DNA of 64,000 nucleotides from assembly GCA_000611775.1 (NCBI GenBank), contig KK106984.1:1704364-1768363 (forward strand), in the 5' to 3' direction. The notes beneath the pieces were generated by a model. That model saw only the letters and a list, made by a program, of their open reading frames with translations, was not told the origin of the DNA and did no database searches. Source of the stretch: Umbilicaria muhlenbergii. Its lineage: Eukaryota; Ascomycota; Lecanoromycetes; Umbilicariales; Umbilicariaceae. Each line of letters starts with the position of its first letter. Positions within the stretch are counted from its first letter, which is position 1. Below, piece after piece: positions 1 through 11,252 of this stretch. Made by a program: the position numbers and the translations under genes.

Positions 1-1137
1 TCCCTGCTCGGACTGAGTGTCCTCCAGCTGCTACACTTGTGCACAGCCAACCCTCCCTGCACCGATCTAGTCATCCCTATTACAGCCGCAGCGACCAACG
101 AGGTCATCCCTATCCCCACCACGCTAAACTACAGCGACCCCGCTGCCGTCTCCGCATTCATTCAGACTATCATCGGTGACGCAGATGCACTCTACCCAGG
201 CATACCTACGGGTGGCACTTTTCAAATCAGCGCCCGATTCTGTGAGCCTCAAGTCAGCGTCGCCAGCCGTCACAATACCATCCAGCTCTTGGTGCACGGC
301 GTTACAGAAAACAAGTTATACTGGTCCGGCTTGGGCTACCCTGTTGGATACAATGGTGACATGTACTCGTGGATCGCGTACGCCTCCTCGAAGGGCTATC
401 CAACCCTGTCCATCGATCGAATCGGCAACGGCAACTCCACGCACCCGGATCCCATCCTACAACAGCAAGTCCAACTCGAAGAAGCCGTTCTCCACCAACT
501 GGTCTTGAAATTAAAATCTGGAGCCGCAGTCCCAGGGCGAGCATTCAACAAAGTCATCTTCGTCGGCCATTCCTACGGTTCCGTTCTGGGCAACGACATG
601 GCAACCAACCACCCAACCGACATCGCCGCCTTCATCCTCACCGGCTTCGGCGTCAGCATCATCCCCGTAGCCGTCGACCTCCCGCAAACGGTCCTCTTCC
701 CCGCCGTCCTCTACGCCCCCCGCTTCGCCGGCTTCAACCCCGGCTACCTCGTCACGTCCTCCGAGCTCGGCCGCCGCGGCTACCTCTGGGGCGCCCCCGG
801 CTCTTTCGACGAGGGCATCTTCCTCATGGACTACAACAACGAAGACGTGGTCGGCATCGGCGAGCTTCTCTCCATTGCCGGGGGTCTGAAAGAGGCGCCC
901 GCGTACACGGGGCCGGTCTTCGTGGTGACCGGCTCGAATGACGATGTTTTTTGCGAGGCGGCGCAGTGTGGGATGGGGTCGGCGTCGCCGCAGGCGATGT
1001 CGGGGGCGCTGTTTCCGAAGAGTTCGAACTTTTCTTACTCGGAGCCGGTGGGGACGGGGCATATGATTAATTTGCATTATTCTGCTCAGCAGTCGTTTGC
1101 GGCGTCGCATAATTTCTTGGAGGCTAATGGGTTTTGA
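1..1137 (+). CDS. Secreted alpha/beta-hydrolase (5' partial)
   Basis: The frame is open from the first base of the window, so the start codon lies upstream. The first visible residues (SLLGLSVLQLLHLCTA) are hydrophobic and read like the end of a signal peptide. A nucleophile elbow GHSYGS places the catalytic Ser codon at 571. A candidate acid follows a late beta-strand (Asp codons 940 and 943, in GSNDD), and the His codon is at 1060 (GTGHM). Spacing and order Ser-Asp-His fit the alpha/beta-hydrolase fold. The substrate cannot be told from sequence; lipase- or esterase-like activity outside the cell is an inference. No intron is needed in the visible part. The first in-window ATG-like start (TTG at 37) is not a real start. 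Confidence 0.85.
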   Translation, partial: SLLGLSVLQLLHLCTANPPCTDLVIPITAAATNEVIPIPTTLNYSDPAAVSAFIQTIIGDADALYPGIPTGGTFQISARFCEPQVSVASRHNTIQLLVHGVTENKLYWSGLGYPVGYNGDMYSWIAYASSKGYPTLSIDRIGNGNSTHPDPILQQQVQLEEAVLHQLVLKLKSGAAVPGRAFNKVIFVGHSYGSVLGNDMATNHPTDIAAFILTGFGVSIIPVAVDLPQTVLFPAVLYAPRFAGFNPGYLVTSSELGRRGYLWGAPGSFDEGIFLMDYNNEDVVGIGELLSIAGGLKEAPAYTGPVFVVTGSNDDVFCEAAQCGMGSASPQAMSGALFPKSSNFSYSEPVGTGHMINLHYSAQQSFAASHNFLEANGF

Positions 1138-2147
1138 GGGGATGTTGAGTTTTGCGTTCGCTGAGGGATGAGCGCATTTACTGATTTTAAGGGCATCTGT
1201 GGTGTAGAAGTCTTTCAGTCGAGTAGTCATGTTTTGTGTTTGAAATCTGTTGAAGAAAGATGCAGTTAAAAGTCTTTTCTGTGTTCAGGCTGGCCCCTTG
1301 ATGGTAGTGCTGATTTGAAGGCTAGGGGAAGTATGGCAGGAAGTAGTCATCACAGTCAATGTATGCTATAAAGTCTATAATATATACATCAAATCATCGT
1401 TGATCAGAGTTTCCCGTAAATAGTAGCTCTAACTTAATAACTTCTATAAAAACCTATAAAGTACACAATTTTTCCATCTTGATAGGTGGGTAACGCAGTC
1501 CTGCAGGGTACTCCGTAGTTCAAAGCACATGAGAGGGGGTACTCGGGGGTAATTAACCATACAGACAGCCCCCAGATCCTGCTGCTGCAGAACTTGTCAG
1601 AGAAAATAGGAGTTGAGGGTGAATGTAGGGAGTAGACAAGCGATTGTCTTAGTATTGTTCATGATCTTTCTGTAGGACGGTTTGAGGTTTCACCGTCCAA
1701 GCAGTCAGAGCGGGGCCTTATAAGTGAGCCATTCCCACCTTGATTTTAGGGAGCTAGGCCGTTCCTTATGCAACAACTTTAACGAGAATAGCAGAAAAGA
1801 GAATCACATTTCGCTTTGCGTAAAGTAGGGGCATTTGGTACTAGCATGTGCAGAGCTGATAAACTAAGTGGTACCATGATAGCTGCTCTCTATCAAGGCT
1901 GCGACCCGCAGGAAGAAACGTAGTGATTGGCCTGCACAGACCTTTCCTCTTCGTCTCGGACTTGCACGTCGTCTTCTGTAGTAGCAACTTCGTTCGCCAC
2001 TTTCGGGTTTCGCACCCTTCTCCCTGACATACTGTGCCAACAACAGTGCCATCTCCCACAACGAATCAGTCCTCGATTGCAACTTCATCTCTGACAGCAA
2101 TTTGAACCCCAACATCAGTCTCACTCTCAACAGCGTCATCCCCATCA
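1138..2147. other. Intergenic region between hydrolase and F-box-like gene
   Basis: The two genes converge here, so both 3' UTRs and terminators should lie in this stretch. Short open frames on the minus strand at 1841-2151 have no recognisable domain and look like chance. I see no RNA gene or repeat. Confidence 0.5.
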
Positions 2148-3599
2148 TCAAGGTCGTCTTTCAACTGCATCGCCCTTTCGAAGCCCCAACAACCAAGCAC
2201 CTATCTCCTCTCCCTCCGCATCTTTGCGTGCAGCCCAGTCCATGACCTGGTCGTCGTTCCAATCGATCTTCGAGTATCCTGCAATGTACAGCCAGGAGAC
2301 AATGTGCTTAGAGCAATTCTTTTCCAGGACCGCAACTCGCAGGTGGTGGGTCTGCGGAACGACTCCTACGTGTGGTCGTCTGCAGACACTATGCAGCGGA
2401 GGTGTCTCTCTGGCTAGCTTTGTAATTGGGCGATTGGTATCGGGATCCCTGGGTAGGGAATAGTCTCTTCCTGTGTTGTCCGTCGCTTCTTCCTCGTAAG
2501 GATTCGCAGACCAATCTAAGATGCAAACAGATACCAGGTTCTTCACAGCTCGCATGTTCCCCTCTCTGATCGCGTCTACCAGCCCCCTTTCTGCAACTTC
2601 CCGGTTTGAGGGTACGAAGGTAAGAATGTCGTTTAGTTCAAGGCCTTTTCTCAGCAGGAACTCGAGATACTCAGATTTCTCGTCTGTCCATGGCCCATGC
2701 AGCAGTCTTTGGGGAATTTGACACCGATTTTCAAAGCTCGGCAAGGCCCAGGTCTCGCTCCTGGGTAATTCGCCGTGAGAACCTTCATCCAGATACCTAG
2801 CGTTATATGGAGCGCCAATCTCCAGAATATCAAGCTTTGCTCCGTCAACAGCAGGGAGAGGGTCCAATTCCTCTACAACCACGACTCCATTGCTGGGAGC
2901 GATGCACAGGGCACGCCGTCTCGCGTTTTGGCTCGAACTTCTCTCGAGCTTTAAATCCACGCCACGGAGGATGGAATTAGCAATGACAGTATTGCTTCTG
3001 ACGCCTGTAAGCCCGTCTTGGCTCTCCACGACTGCCCAGACAGAATTTTCCCCGAGAACAGACAGCATAGTCTGTGATAAGAAGACATTCATACACTCCT
3101 TCATGAAGTCCATTGTCAACCATCTGAGCCTCAGTATTCTTCGCTGAAGACTTGAGAATTTCCAGCAGGATCTGGGCCGATCTGCATAAGTGTACCAGTC
3201 TCGAGAAGAGCACCGGTGTTGAGTACCGCGTAAATACTGGTCAGCGTTAGCTCCGCCCGGTGAGTCCATCGCAGTAATCCATTGGTCGTTATGGTGTCGA
3301 TACATTGCAAAGACGGACAAGACAAGCTTGATCTTAATATGCCTGGACGATAACGCAGAGCATAACGCCGGTGAGGCACGTGGAAGGTTGATATTCATGC
3401 TCTCTAAAAATATGTATTGAAGCAACTCGAGTGGAAGCCGTTCTAGCGCCGATAGCGTAGTGGGGCGTAATAGCCTCGTTGAACCTTCAGGCTTGCCTCG
3501 TGTAGCAGTAGTTACTTCAGAAGCGACTGCAGTCTTAGGGGAAACGATGGTGTCATTGTCGATCAACGGAGGTTCAGCACGAGAGACCTGCGATTCCAT
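2148..3599 (-). CDS. F-box-like protein, 483 aa
   Basis: A single uninterrupted frame from an ATG at 3599 to a TGA at 2148-2150. Residues about 50-90 (LSALERLPLELLQYIFLES, then NLPRASPALCSALSS) match the fungal F-box-like helix pattern, with the LP-x-E-[IL]-L core and the NLPRASP segment common in ascomycete F-box-like proteins. The N-terminal 45 residues are low-complexity, and the rest has no motif I recognise. F-box proteins usually recruit substrates to SCF ubiquitin ligases; partner and substrate here are unknown. The gene ends convergently with the hydrolase to its left. No intron is apparent. Confidence 0.8.
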   Translation of the reverse strand: MESQVSRAEPPLIDNDTIVSPKTAVASEVTTATRGKPEGSTRLLRPTTLSALERLPLELLQYIFLESMNINLPRASPALCSALSSRHIKIKLVLSVFAMYRHHNDQWITAMDSPGGANADQYLRGTQHRCSSRDWYTYADRPRSCWKFSSLQRRILRLRWLTMDFMKECMNVFLSQTMLSVLGENSVWAVVESQDGLTGVRSNTVIANSILRGVDLKLERSSSQNARRRALCIAPSNGVVVVEELDPLPAVDGAKLDILEIGAPYNARYLDEGSHGELPRSETWALPSFENRCQIPQRLLHGPWTDEKSEYLEFLLRKGLELNDILTFVPSNREVAERGLVDAIREGNMRAVKNLVSVCILDWSANPYEEEATDNTGRDYSLPRDPDTNRPITKLARETPPLHSVCRRPHVGVVPQTHHLRVAVLEKNCSKHIVSWLYIAGYSKIDWNDDQVMDWAARKDAEGEEIGAWLLGLRKGDAVERRP

Positions 3600-4385
3600 G
3601 TTGATGGCAGGTTACGCGAGATTGTAACTGCTGATCCAGGTTCGCGCCTGCTAGTCACAGTGTACTTTGACGTCTTGAGAGAACGACAACCAGCAAGGAA
3701 GATACAACAGTCGTGGTTGGCCTGCGTTAATGAAACGAGTTCGTTGGATAATGAGTTGTAGTGGCTAAGGTAGCTGAGTGTACTTTTCGGAAGGCAATAG
3801 CTTAGCCAACCTTCCCAGATTTCGGGTGCGCGGCTCCCGCGGTTAGTGTATGCGGCCCCCTACGACACCTAAACTTTGCTTCCGGCCCTATGCCAGGTCT
3901 GAATACGTATCAGCTACGGCTAGGACAACGGTAAAGTGCCAGGAGCCTCCAAGGACTATTGGGTGGCAAAGCCCGCAATGCTCCTCAGCCGTGCAAGATA
4001 CCAAGCGGACACCATTCAGCCGCTCTTTGCGGATCCATCTCTATCTCTACAACGCGTCTTTGAGCCTCATCAAAGATGGGGTCAGCAGCCTATTCTCCGT
4101 ACTGTGTCCCGTCAACCCGAACTTATAAGATTATACACGAATTCCAATTCGGGGATACGATTGATTTTACAATTTAAGAACGACAAGTAGTTACACATAC
4201 GCGATTCTAAACCATGCCATTGCGATATATATCCAAAATACAGACCCAAGTGCAGTAGCGGTGGTTGAGCGTTTGTTCTTCACATCCCTGGTTGCTCTGA
4301 CTCGTTGATCTCTAATACTCCTCAATGCCCAGCAGTAAGGAAGTGAATTGCAATTCTTCTTCCAGGCCTAACCCCAACCGAGAGA
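3600..4385. other. Intergenic region upstream of F-box-like gene, 3' of FHA-kinase gene
   Basis: Contains the F-box gene promoter and the 3' flank of the FHA-kinase gene. Open frames at 3850-4190 lack domains and overlap one another, so I treat them as chance. No repeat or RNA gene seen. Confidence 0.45.
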
Positions 4386-6934
4386 TCACGAAGGCTGGTG
4401 GCGTTTCCCAGAGAGTCCCTTTGCGGTTGAAGTTCTTTTTGCAGAACGCTTCCACCGGAAGCGCATGGGATCGTCATCGGATTCGTCAAAGTCACGGAAG
4501 TCTGCGGTTGTTTCAAGCGATGTAGCACTTTCGTTGTCGAATTGTGGATCAAGCTGGCGCAATTTCCACTCAATTGGTTCAGGATTCTCATGTAGGTATC
4601 GAATAGCTGCAGCAATGTCAGACAGTCCTCTTGCCTCACACTGGGCGGCTGCTTCGGGCGCTGGCACCATATTCTCATCTGAGTTAGTCCACATGCCGGT
4701 GCTCTCAAGGTGGTCGATATTGATAGTGCGATCTGATCGACGGAAAAGGACCAAGTTAGGATCAAGTCTTTCCGTGACAATGATCGCATACGCGGAATAG
4801 TCAAACTTCGTAAATCGACTCTCTAACGTGGGGTTGGCGATTTTGGACAACTGGGCGGTCAATGGAGCTTTGAAGTGAAGGTCGCTCAGCTGCGCAGTAC
4901 ACTTATCAAAGCTCTCTGGATCAATGTAGACGCCTTCCCAGCGGGGATAGCCGTGCACTTGAACTCGGGTTGCTTCCCCTATCTTGTCCAGGACCTCCAG
5001 CCCAGCAGCTCCAACCATGGCCCGGACGTGACTGATGTTTATCATCATAGATGGTGCATGGTAGGATATCGTTGAGTCTTGCGTGCATGAGAAGGTATGA
5101 TGCTGTCTTTTGCTTTCATCTTCCTCGAGCTCTTTCAATGCTCGCTTAAGTACTGTGGTCAGCTCATCCAATTTCAATTCGTGGCACCGTTTTGCTGCAT
5201 TGCTAAGCTTCATGCGCGGTTTGCGGGTAAAGGCCTCCAAATCCGATATTGGCAATGTCGGTGAGAACGCCTTTAGTGCGTCCAGTATTTCAGATCGCTC
5301 AATATAGCCTTCCGTACAGGAAAAGGTGAATCTCTTTTCTGCGTAGAATGTCCTGAACGGCGGCCAGATTGGCTGAGGTGTACCCGCAAGATCAAGCACT
5401 CTGTCGTATATGTTGGAAGCGGAAGGCCGCTCAATCGGATTATCAAGGAGGCATTGAGTAATAAGCTTTCCAATTCCGGAACCCTCTAATGCTGTATCGC
5501 CACGGACCGGAGCTTGAGAGACAGAGTCATCATCGGAGGACTGCGAGTCTTGGATAATGACAAGCAGCATTGAACCTTCAACAATCGCAGCGAGAGAATA
5601 TACATCAACTTGCGTGTTGTATCTAAACCCATTCTTCATTTCAGGTGCACGGTAGGCTTCCTCGGTAACAACCCCTTCAGCGAATGACTCTTCAGACAAT
5701 TTGCATGATTCGGAAAAGCCAGCCAGACGTGAGGACATGATACCACCATTCGTCTCATGATAGGTGATGATGACCTCAGGCCTTAGATCGCGATGAACGA
5801 CGCCATGCTTGTGGACCCAACTGAGAGCTCCTGCAATTTGTCCATACATCAATATAAGGTCGGAAGGATCGTAAATACCCACCCTGTGAAGTCGCTCTTG
5901 CAGGGTCATGCCCCTAATATACTCCGCTATGATCATGAGTGACCCCGCCAGCCCAGGGAGGACGGCGAACTCCAAGAATGGTACCAAGTGAGGGCTCCCC
6001 TAGGCACCATTAGCAATCACAACCTTGGTGGAGGGCAAGAACTTACAGCCAAAATTCCTGTAAGATTCTCTTTCTGCCATTTCGCACGAGTCTCCAAGGA
6101 GCTGCCAGCAAAAAGCTTCCTAACCACATGTCTTCCCGTTTCAAGGTCAATGGCTTTTCGGACATCTGAGGCTTTGGATGCTGGTAGACGTTTTCGCTCC
6201 AGAACGTGATATTTCTCTGAAAGTTGTGTACCATATCTTGAAGATGACTCGCCATTCCAAACAACTATCGTAGTACGGGCACTCGATTCAGTATCGGTTG
6301 TTTGACTTCTCTCTTGGATGTCCAAACCAGTCAAACTAGCATCCGGGAGGGACTTGGGTTGCTCCCTCAAGGCTGGGAACCGATTGTTCTCAATCCAGTC
6401 ATCATCGACGGTTTTCACTGTGAGATAAAGCTCCAGTTGACCAAGCCTAATCTTGTTTCGTATGTCGGGATACAGTGCCCGCTGTTGACCAAATTTTGAG
6501 AGTGGAAAGTCATTGACCATTGTACCATTCGCTGAATAGTTGACAATCATCCAAGACCAATGGCCATTGACAAAGATCCCAAAGTGCCAACCGCTGATTG
6601 TGTTTTTGGAAACTGTTCCTGGGACCCTGAAATCGACATTGCGTGAACTCCCAAATAGAAGACCTGCGGGTGGGTTTATCCCATTCTTGCTCTTCACTCG
6701 ACGTTTCGGATAGCGCAAACTATATTTGCGGTGCCGTAGTTCAACTTCTTCTGCGTTCGGAGTGGGCCTTGAACTGGCGCTGGACTGGGTTTGGTCACCC
6801 CCAACCTCGTCCGGACTATTGTACTTGCCCTTGTTATGCCTACCCGTCAGATTATAATTATGTAATGCCTCCGCAGTGCTCCCCTCGCAATACACAGTCG
6901 CAAGGATAGTGGCCTTCAACTCTAAGGCGCTCAT
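4386..6934 (-). CDS. FHA-domain pseudokinase, 833 aa
   Basis: Two exons: complement(4386..5999, 6047..6934). The 47-bp phase-0 intron has donor GTAAGT, branch-like GCTAAT and acceptor TAG. An FHA domain covers residues about 91-172 (GLLFGSSRNVDFRV, SGWHFGIF, YSANGTMVND). It is followed by a protein kinase fold starting near residue 240, with a candidate Lys273 (VRKLF), the hinge (IIAEYIRG), the catalytic loop (HRDLRPEV) and the APE motif (YRAPE). Two metal-binding residues are changed: the Asn of HRDxxxxN is Val372, and the DFG motif reads GFS (Gly390). By family knowledge this predicts weak or no phosphotransfer, so a phospho-threonine-reading scaffold is likely. FHA-kinase architecture resembles Rad53/Cds1, but those have intact catalytic motifs. 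The 300-residue C-terminal tail is unrecognised. Confidence 0.85.
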
Positions 6935-7801
6935 GATTTGGTAGTTTGTGAAGTGCTGGTTGTAAAATCACCTCTCTTGGTATATATGCCCGGTTCCTTC
7001 TCGATCCATACGTTACATGGGGCTGATGCCCCAGTTAGATTGGCCAATAAGCATACCTTAAGAAGGCGGAGGAGTTGGTGTTTTGACTTAGGCGAAGCGC
7101 CCTAGCTAACGCCAATCCCCGCCGGCGCTTCTTAGGGAGATAAACTTCGGTCGGCCACTGACCCCAGCACCGCTCTGGAATGCCGTGACAATAAATTATT
7201 TGCGAAGGGTGGATGAGGTTGATCCAAGGCTTAGAGTACCAGGCCTATGTTACCAGGCCTATGTCTAAAATAAGTGGAAGTCTCTAGCTGGGGCTCCTCC
7301 CGACATTACGACAACGAAAGGGATATATCTAAGTCGTTGCAGCGAATTATAGGAATCCATGATTTCTACCACCTCTGCATCAATTGGTCCTCAAAATCTG
7401 TCCTGATTGTTGACTGGTTAAGAGGACTCTTAGCTGACGACTGCCACTTACTTTGTGCACACGCGTTGCACCACTCAACGGACCGCCCGCTCGTAGCCAT
7501 GATAATGACAAAGTTCTCGAATGCAACCATTGTACGGAAGAATAAAGGCTAACTACTGATAACAGAGCTAAGCAAGCGTTCATACACTTATCTGAATGTG
7601 GACATATGGCGTCGTTGAACGCAATATTCCCGAGCAGTGAGGTGTTTACGTCTTTTGGAGTTCGAGGGTCTTGCTGGGGCCAAGCCTTTACGTCAGCAGA
7701 CAACCACGTGAGCGACAAGCGAGTGCTCTCCCTTATGGGCCGAACGAGAGTGAGGCTAGAATCCAGAGTGGGATGTCACGTCAACATCAATTGCACGTAC
7801 A
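6935..7801. other. Intergenic region between FHA-pseudokinase and duplicated gene
   Basis: Divergent promoter space. A 14-bp direct repeat (taccaggcctatgt) occurs twice in tandem near 7237-7264. An open frame at 7274-7552 has no recognisable domain and is probably chance. No RNA gene seen. Confidence 0.4.
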
Positions 7802-8908
7802 ATGTACCAGCCTGGATTGCCGCAGTCATTCACACTCTCCGGTATAGTTATCGTTGTTGCTGACCACGACCATCGCGATGGCTCAACCCCTTCATCCAAG
7901 CTTCCCCAGAGCTTCCCGTCCCTTCTGAGCGTCCCCGCCAGACGAACCGACGATTTGCCTGACCACCTTTGTTTGCCTGTCTTCCTCGAGGAGGAACTTC
8001 GCAGCTGGGTTATTCATTGCCAAACTAACGAAGATGACTATCTCGAGTTCTGTTACCGCCTTGGCCTCAGCGGCAGACGAGAACTCCTCAGCGAAGACTA
8101 CGTCACTGCAGAGCAAGGACTCCATGGACAGAGGGTGTTCTGGCGCTCCGTTGCTTGTGCACAACTTCTAAAACTCTTTGGATCCTGGCGATTGTGTCAG
8201 GTATGTGACCAGTTGCTGGAGCGATTTCGACCTGTAAATGGCGGGTGCGATCAACTGGAATACAAAACAGTTTGGAGGGAACTTTACAACAGCCGCGGGA
8301 AGCAACAAATGCTAGGTCGCTGGCCTATAGAGCGTAAAGCTCCCACGATCGACCCATCTAGTCAGACCTTCTTCCAGAATGGAATGGAAAAGCACTCAAT
8401 TGTTCATATTCCTCTCATCATCCAAGCTATTGACTGGGTAGAACCCACACAGCATTTCATGTCTCCAGAATCAACTTCCGACTCTTCACCGCCTCCACCA
8501 TTACCACCTGTCCAAAACCACAAAAAGGACAAAGCTGTCCATATGACCTACGATGTCCATCAGTCTACACCAACCTCTAGCAAAACAACCACCGAAACCA
8601 CTGTACTGCTACGGGATCCCACACCTGTCTCAGAGCCCACACCGGTCCCAGAACTCCCACCAGTACCTGAATATATTACCATACCAATATCGGAACTACA
8701 ACAACCTCCGCAACGAAGACGTCGACCGACAAGCACATCTGTGCCATCGAGGGGACGTATACAAAAAAGAAGACAGTTGGCTGCAAGGTGTGGGCCAGTA
8801 ACGCGATCCCAAAAGCCAAAGGCGAGCGTCACACGTCCTGGTGCCGCAGCGGCAAGAGCAGGAGGATCTGGGCATTTCACGCGATCTCAGGCAAGAGCAA
8901 AGGGTTGA
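7802..8908 (+). CDS. Unrecognised basic protein, tandem copy A, 368 aa
   Basis: A single frame from ATG 7802 to a stop at 8906-8908. I do not recognise the family. Its reality is supported by a diverged second copy 1.8 kb downstream that conserves protein sequence. The conserved N-terminal part (residues about 12-140) contains GIVIVV, DDYLEF, FWRS and LFGSWR followed by a paired-Cys segment. A middle Pro/Thr/Ser-rich region (PPPPLPPV, PTPVPELPPVPEY) leads to a strongly basic C-terminus (RRRR, TRSQARAKG) that could be a nuclear signal or bind nucleic acid. The true start could be slightly different, since only residues from GIVIVV onward align with copy B. Function unknown. Confidence 0.65.
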   Translation: MYQPGLPQSFTLSGIVIVVADHDHRDGSTPSSKLPQSFPSLLSVPARRTDDLPDHLCLPVFLEEELRSWVIHCQTNEDDYLEFCYRLGLSGRRELLSEDYVTAEQGLHGQRVFWRSVACAQLLKLFGSWRLCQVCDQLLERFRPVNGGCDQLEYKTVWRELYNSRGKQQMLGRWPIERKAPTIDPSSQTFFQNGMEKHSIVHIPLIIQAIDWVEPTQHFMSPESTSDSSPPPPLPPVQNHKKDKAVHMTYDVHQSTPTSSKTTTETTVLLRDPTPVSEPTPVPELPPVPEYITIPISELQQPPQRRRRPTSTSVPSRGRIQKRRQLAARCGPVTRSQKPKASVTRPGAAAARAGGSGHFTRSQARAKG

Positions 8909-9608
8909 ATCACATTGATGGGGCTTTGGTCAACACTTATATATGGAATTCGGATTCCACCTGCCTCCATGACTTGGCCGTACCACGACCAGGCTGGCGT
9001 GCAGTTGTTCATCGGTCAAGGACACTGCGAATCCTTCCTGTACAAGCCCGGAGCTTGTCAGTGATGAAGCGGTCTGCCTGTTCAGCCATATCTCATGCCT
9101 CCCTTCATCACCGCAGGATGCTTTCTACCGCTGCTGACTGGCTGGGGCGGCCGAGGTTGATCCTTGCACGCCTGATAAGGTACCGCCGGACGCAGCAGTT
9201 ACGGCTCGTCGCAGCTCTAGGACCGGGAGACCCGGGTGCCCCCTCCCTCGCTTCTCCACCTTCCGCGAGGAAAACATCGTATCGTTTAGTTTCGAGTACT
9301 GGGAGGCCTTCGGTCCAATTTGGAACTCTGTAGGCGCATTCTGGAGCGCTCCTTTGTAGAAAGACCCGACTTAGAATTCCAGCAGGTCAATGCCAAGACT
9401 CATTCTCAGCCAATCAGATCCTTTAGGCTCTTGTTACGCTTGAGTCAGCTAATTGATTACGTCAGCAGTTGCCAGTGATTCTCGCATGTGTCCCTACCTC
9501 ACTCACACTTGGACTTCTGATATAACGCGAACACATCAAGCTCACGACCCACTCTTCGTCACTTGAGCACATCGCAATGCGTGATGGACGATCTATCAAC
9601 CCGAAGGC
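8909..9608. other. Spacer between tandem copies A and B
   Basis: Part of this spacer is duplicated. The stretch near 9196-9240 (gttacggctcgtcgcagctc, then a CCGGGAGACCCGGGTGC box) resembles the sequence downstream of copy B near 10874-10915. The duplicated unit therefore includes 3' flank, not only the coding frame. The overlapping frame 8788-9333 is a shadow. Confidence 0.55.
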
Positions 9609-10685
9609 ATGTTGTCGCTCGGTCTCAGTGGAATAGTCATTGTCGTTGAAGATCACAAGCATTGCGATGGCTTCCTTCCCTTCGCCAAATTGTCACAGAG
9701 CCATCCTTTTCTTCTGGACGTACCTGCTCAACAGCTCGACGTACCTGGGGATGTCAACATACCTGCCCTTCTCGCATGCGAAGTCCGCGATTGGGTCACG
9801 CATTGTCAGAGCTACGAAGATGACTACTTAGAATTTGCCCACCGTCTCGGGCTAAGCAGAAACGAGCTTCTGAAAGAAGATCACTTAAACGTTGAGCGAG
9901 GGTACATGGAACAGAGGGCATTCTGGCGCTCTTGTGCTTGTGCGCGATTGCTTGAGCTATTCGGATCCTGGCGCTGCCGTGTCTGCGCGCAACTGCTGTA
10001 GCGTTTCAATTCTATACCTGGCAAAGGTATTCTACCGGAGTACCAGTCCCTATGGACGATGGCCACACGCACAAATCGAATTATCCAAGGACGCTGGCCA
10101 AGCAAACCCGAAACTTACCTTTCGCAACTGACAAGCCCAATGCCGGCCGGGAATGGAACGAAATCTGGGTCGTCTATCCATATACCTCTCGTCATTCAGG
10201 CTGCTGAATTGGTATTGGCATCAAAAGAGCAACTGCTTACCGCATCGCACCCTGAACCCGCACTATCTCCAGAGTCCATACCAATGTCGGATTCTAAAAA
10301 GGTCAAACATGTCCACGAACACTGCTATGTGCGTAATCGAACACCAACTTACAGCAAATCAACCTCCGAATCCACTATGTCAATAGAAGACCCTCCATAT
10401 CCCAACAGACCGACGCCAACTCCGGAACTCCCTCCAGTCCCCGAGTATCTCAATATACCGAACTCGGAGCTACGAACACCCCCGCAACTGAGACGTCGAC
10501 GGAAAAGCACCACAACACCATGTAAATGGCGGGTACAGAAGACTAGATCAACTGGTGGAAGAAGTGGGCCGGCTACCCGATCTCGAAAGGCAGAGGAAAG
10601 AGCCCCAAATGTCAAAGCTCGAAAGGCTGGTGGAGGAGGGCCTGCGTACTTTACACGATCTCAAGCCAGAGCAAAGAGACGATGA
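9609..10685 (+). pseudogene. Tandem copy B of the basic protein, interrupted by one stop
   Basis: The reading frame from ATG 9609 runs to 10685 with a single in-frame TAG at 9999-10001. Copy A has Glu (GAG) at the same place (CDQLLERF against CAQLL*RF), and both sides of the stop align with copy A in the same frame. The shared features are GIVIVVEDH, EDDYLEF, FWRS, LFGSWR, the VPEY Pro-rich region and the C-terminal TRSQARAKRR. The change G to T is a transversion, not a RIP-type event. Options: a disabled paralogue, a stop-codon readthrough or intron that I cannot see, or an assembly error. The downstream part could start at ATG 10059, but it would lack the conserved N-terminal domain. Confidence 0.65.
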
Positions 10686-11236
10686 ATCGCGAACCCGAAG
10701 CCTTTGTCAGGACACCGATACTGGATACGACCTATCAATAACAACTGGATGCTCATAACTTGCCAAAACCCAACCAACATGGAAGTATCCTCCAGCAGTA
10801 CTCTCACAAAATTCAGGGTCACGCTTACCACAGACCTTCTGTCATCGTGCCGAATCACTGCACTACCTGAGAAGGTTACGGCCGTCACAGCTCCCAGCCC
10901 GGGAAATCCGGGTGCGAACGGCAGGCTGGGCAGCCTGCACAGGGTGCGGGTGCGGGTGCGGGGGTTAAGTTACAGATGTATGAGGTACGCTGGACTGGTA
11001 ATTGGATCGAGTTGAGCGTGGTGGAGGAGCTTGGGAGTTAAGTTTGAAGGACGGAATGTGAGAAGCAGGGAACGGCGGGGATGGGCCTTTGTTCTCCCGG
11101 GCAGGGTTCTTTTTCCATTATGTAGGGGCGGGTCGGACGATGTACCGACACTTCCCGCACCGCCGATGCCGTGGGTTGTTGCCCGCTCGATTTCTGTGGG
11201 GCGCGATGGGGCTGGGGTGGCGGATAGGTGCGCCCC

Positions 11237-11252
11237 GGGGGGGGGGGGGGGG
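11237..11252 (+). repeat. Homopolymer run of 16 G
   Basis: Read directly from the sequence, flanked by cgcccc and atggagg. Such runs are mutable and error-prone in assemblies, and could form G-quadruplex structure together with the surrounding G-rich DNA. Confidence 0.95.

Larger units (their letters stand above)
7802..10920 (+). repeat. Diverged tandem segmental duplication (two units of about 1.4-1.8 kb)
   Basis: Unit A (gene 7802-8908 plus 3' flank to about 9240) and unit B (gene 9609-10685 plus flank to about 10915) are in direct orientation and collinear. The protein similarity runs almost the full length, and a flank motif also matches. The two units differ by many substitutions, so the duplication is not recent. 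Confidence 0.7.

Noticed and set aside
511-1230. Minus-strand 239-codon frame opposite the hydrolase
   Set aside because: Low-complexity Arg/Gly/Glu shadow of the hydrolase gene.
7274-7552. Possible 92-codon gene upstream of copy A
   Set aside because: No domain, no match to the duplicated unit, and several overlapping frames of equal quality.
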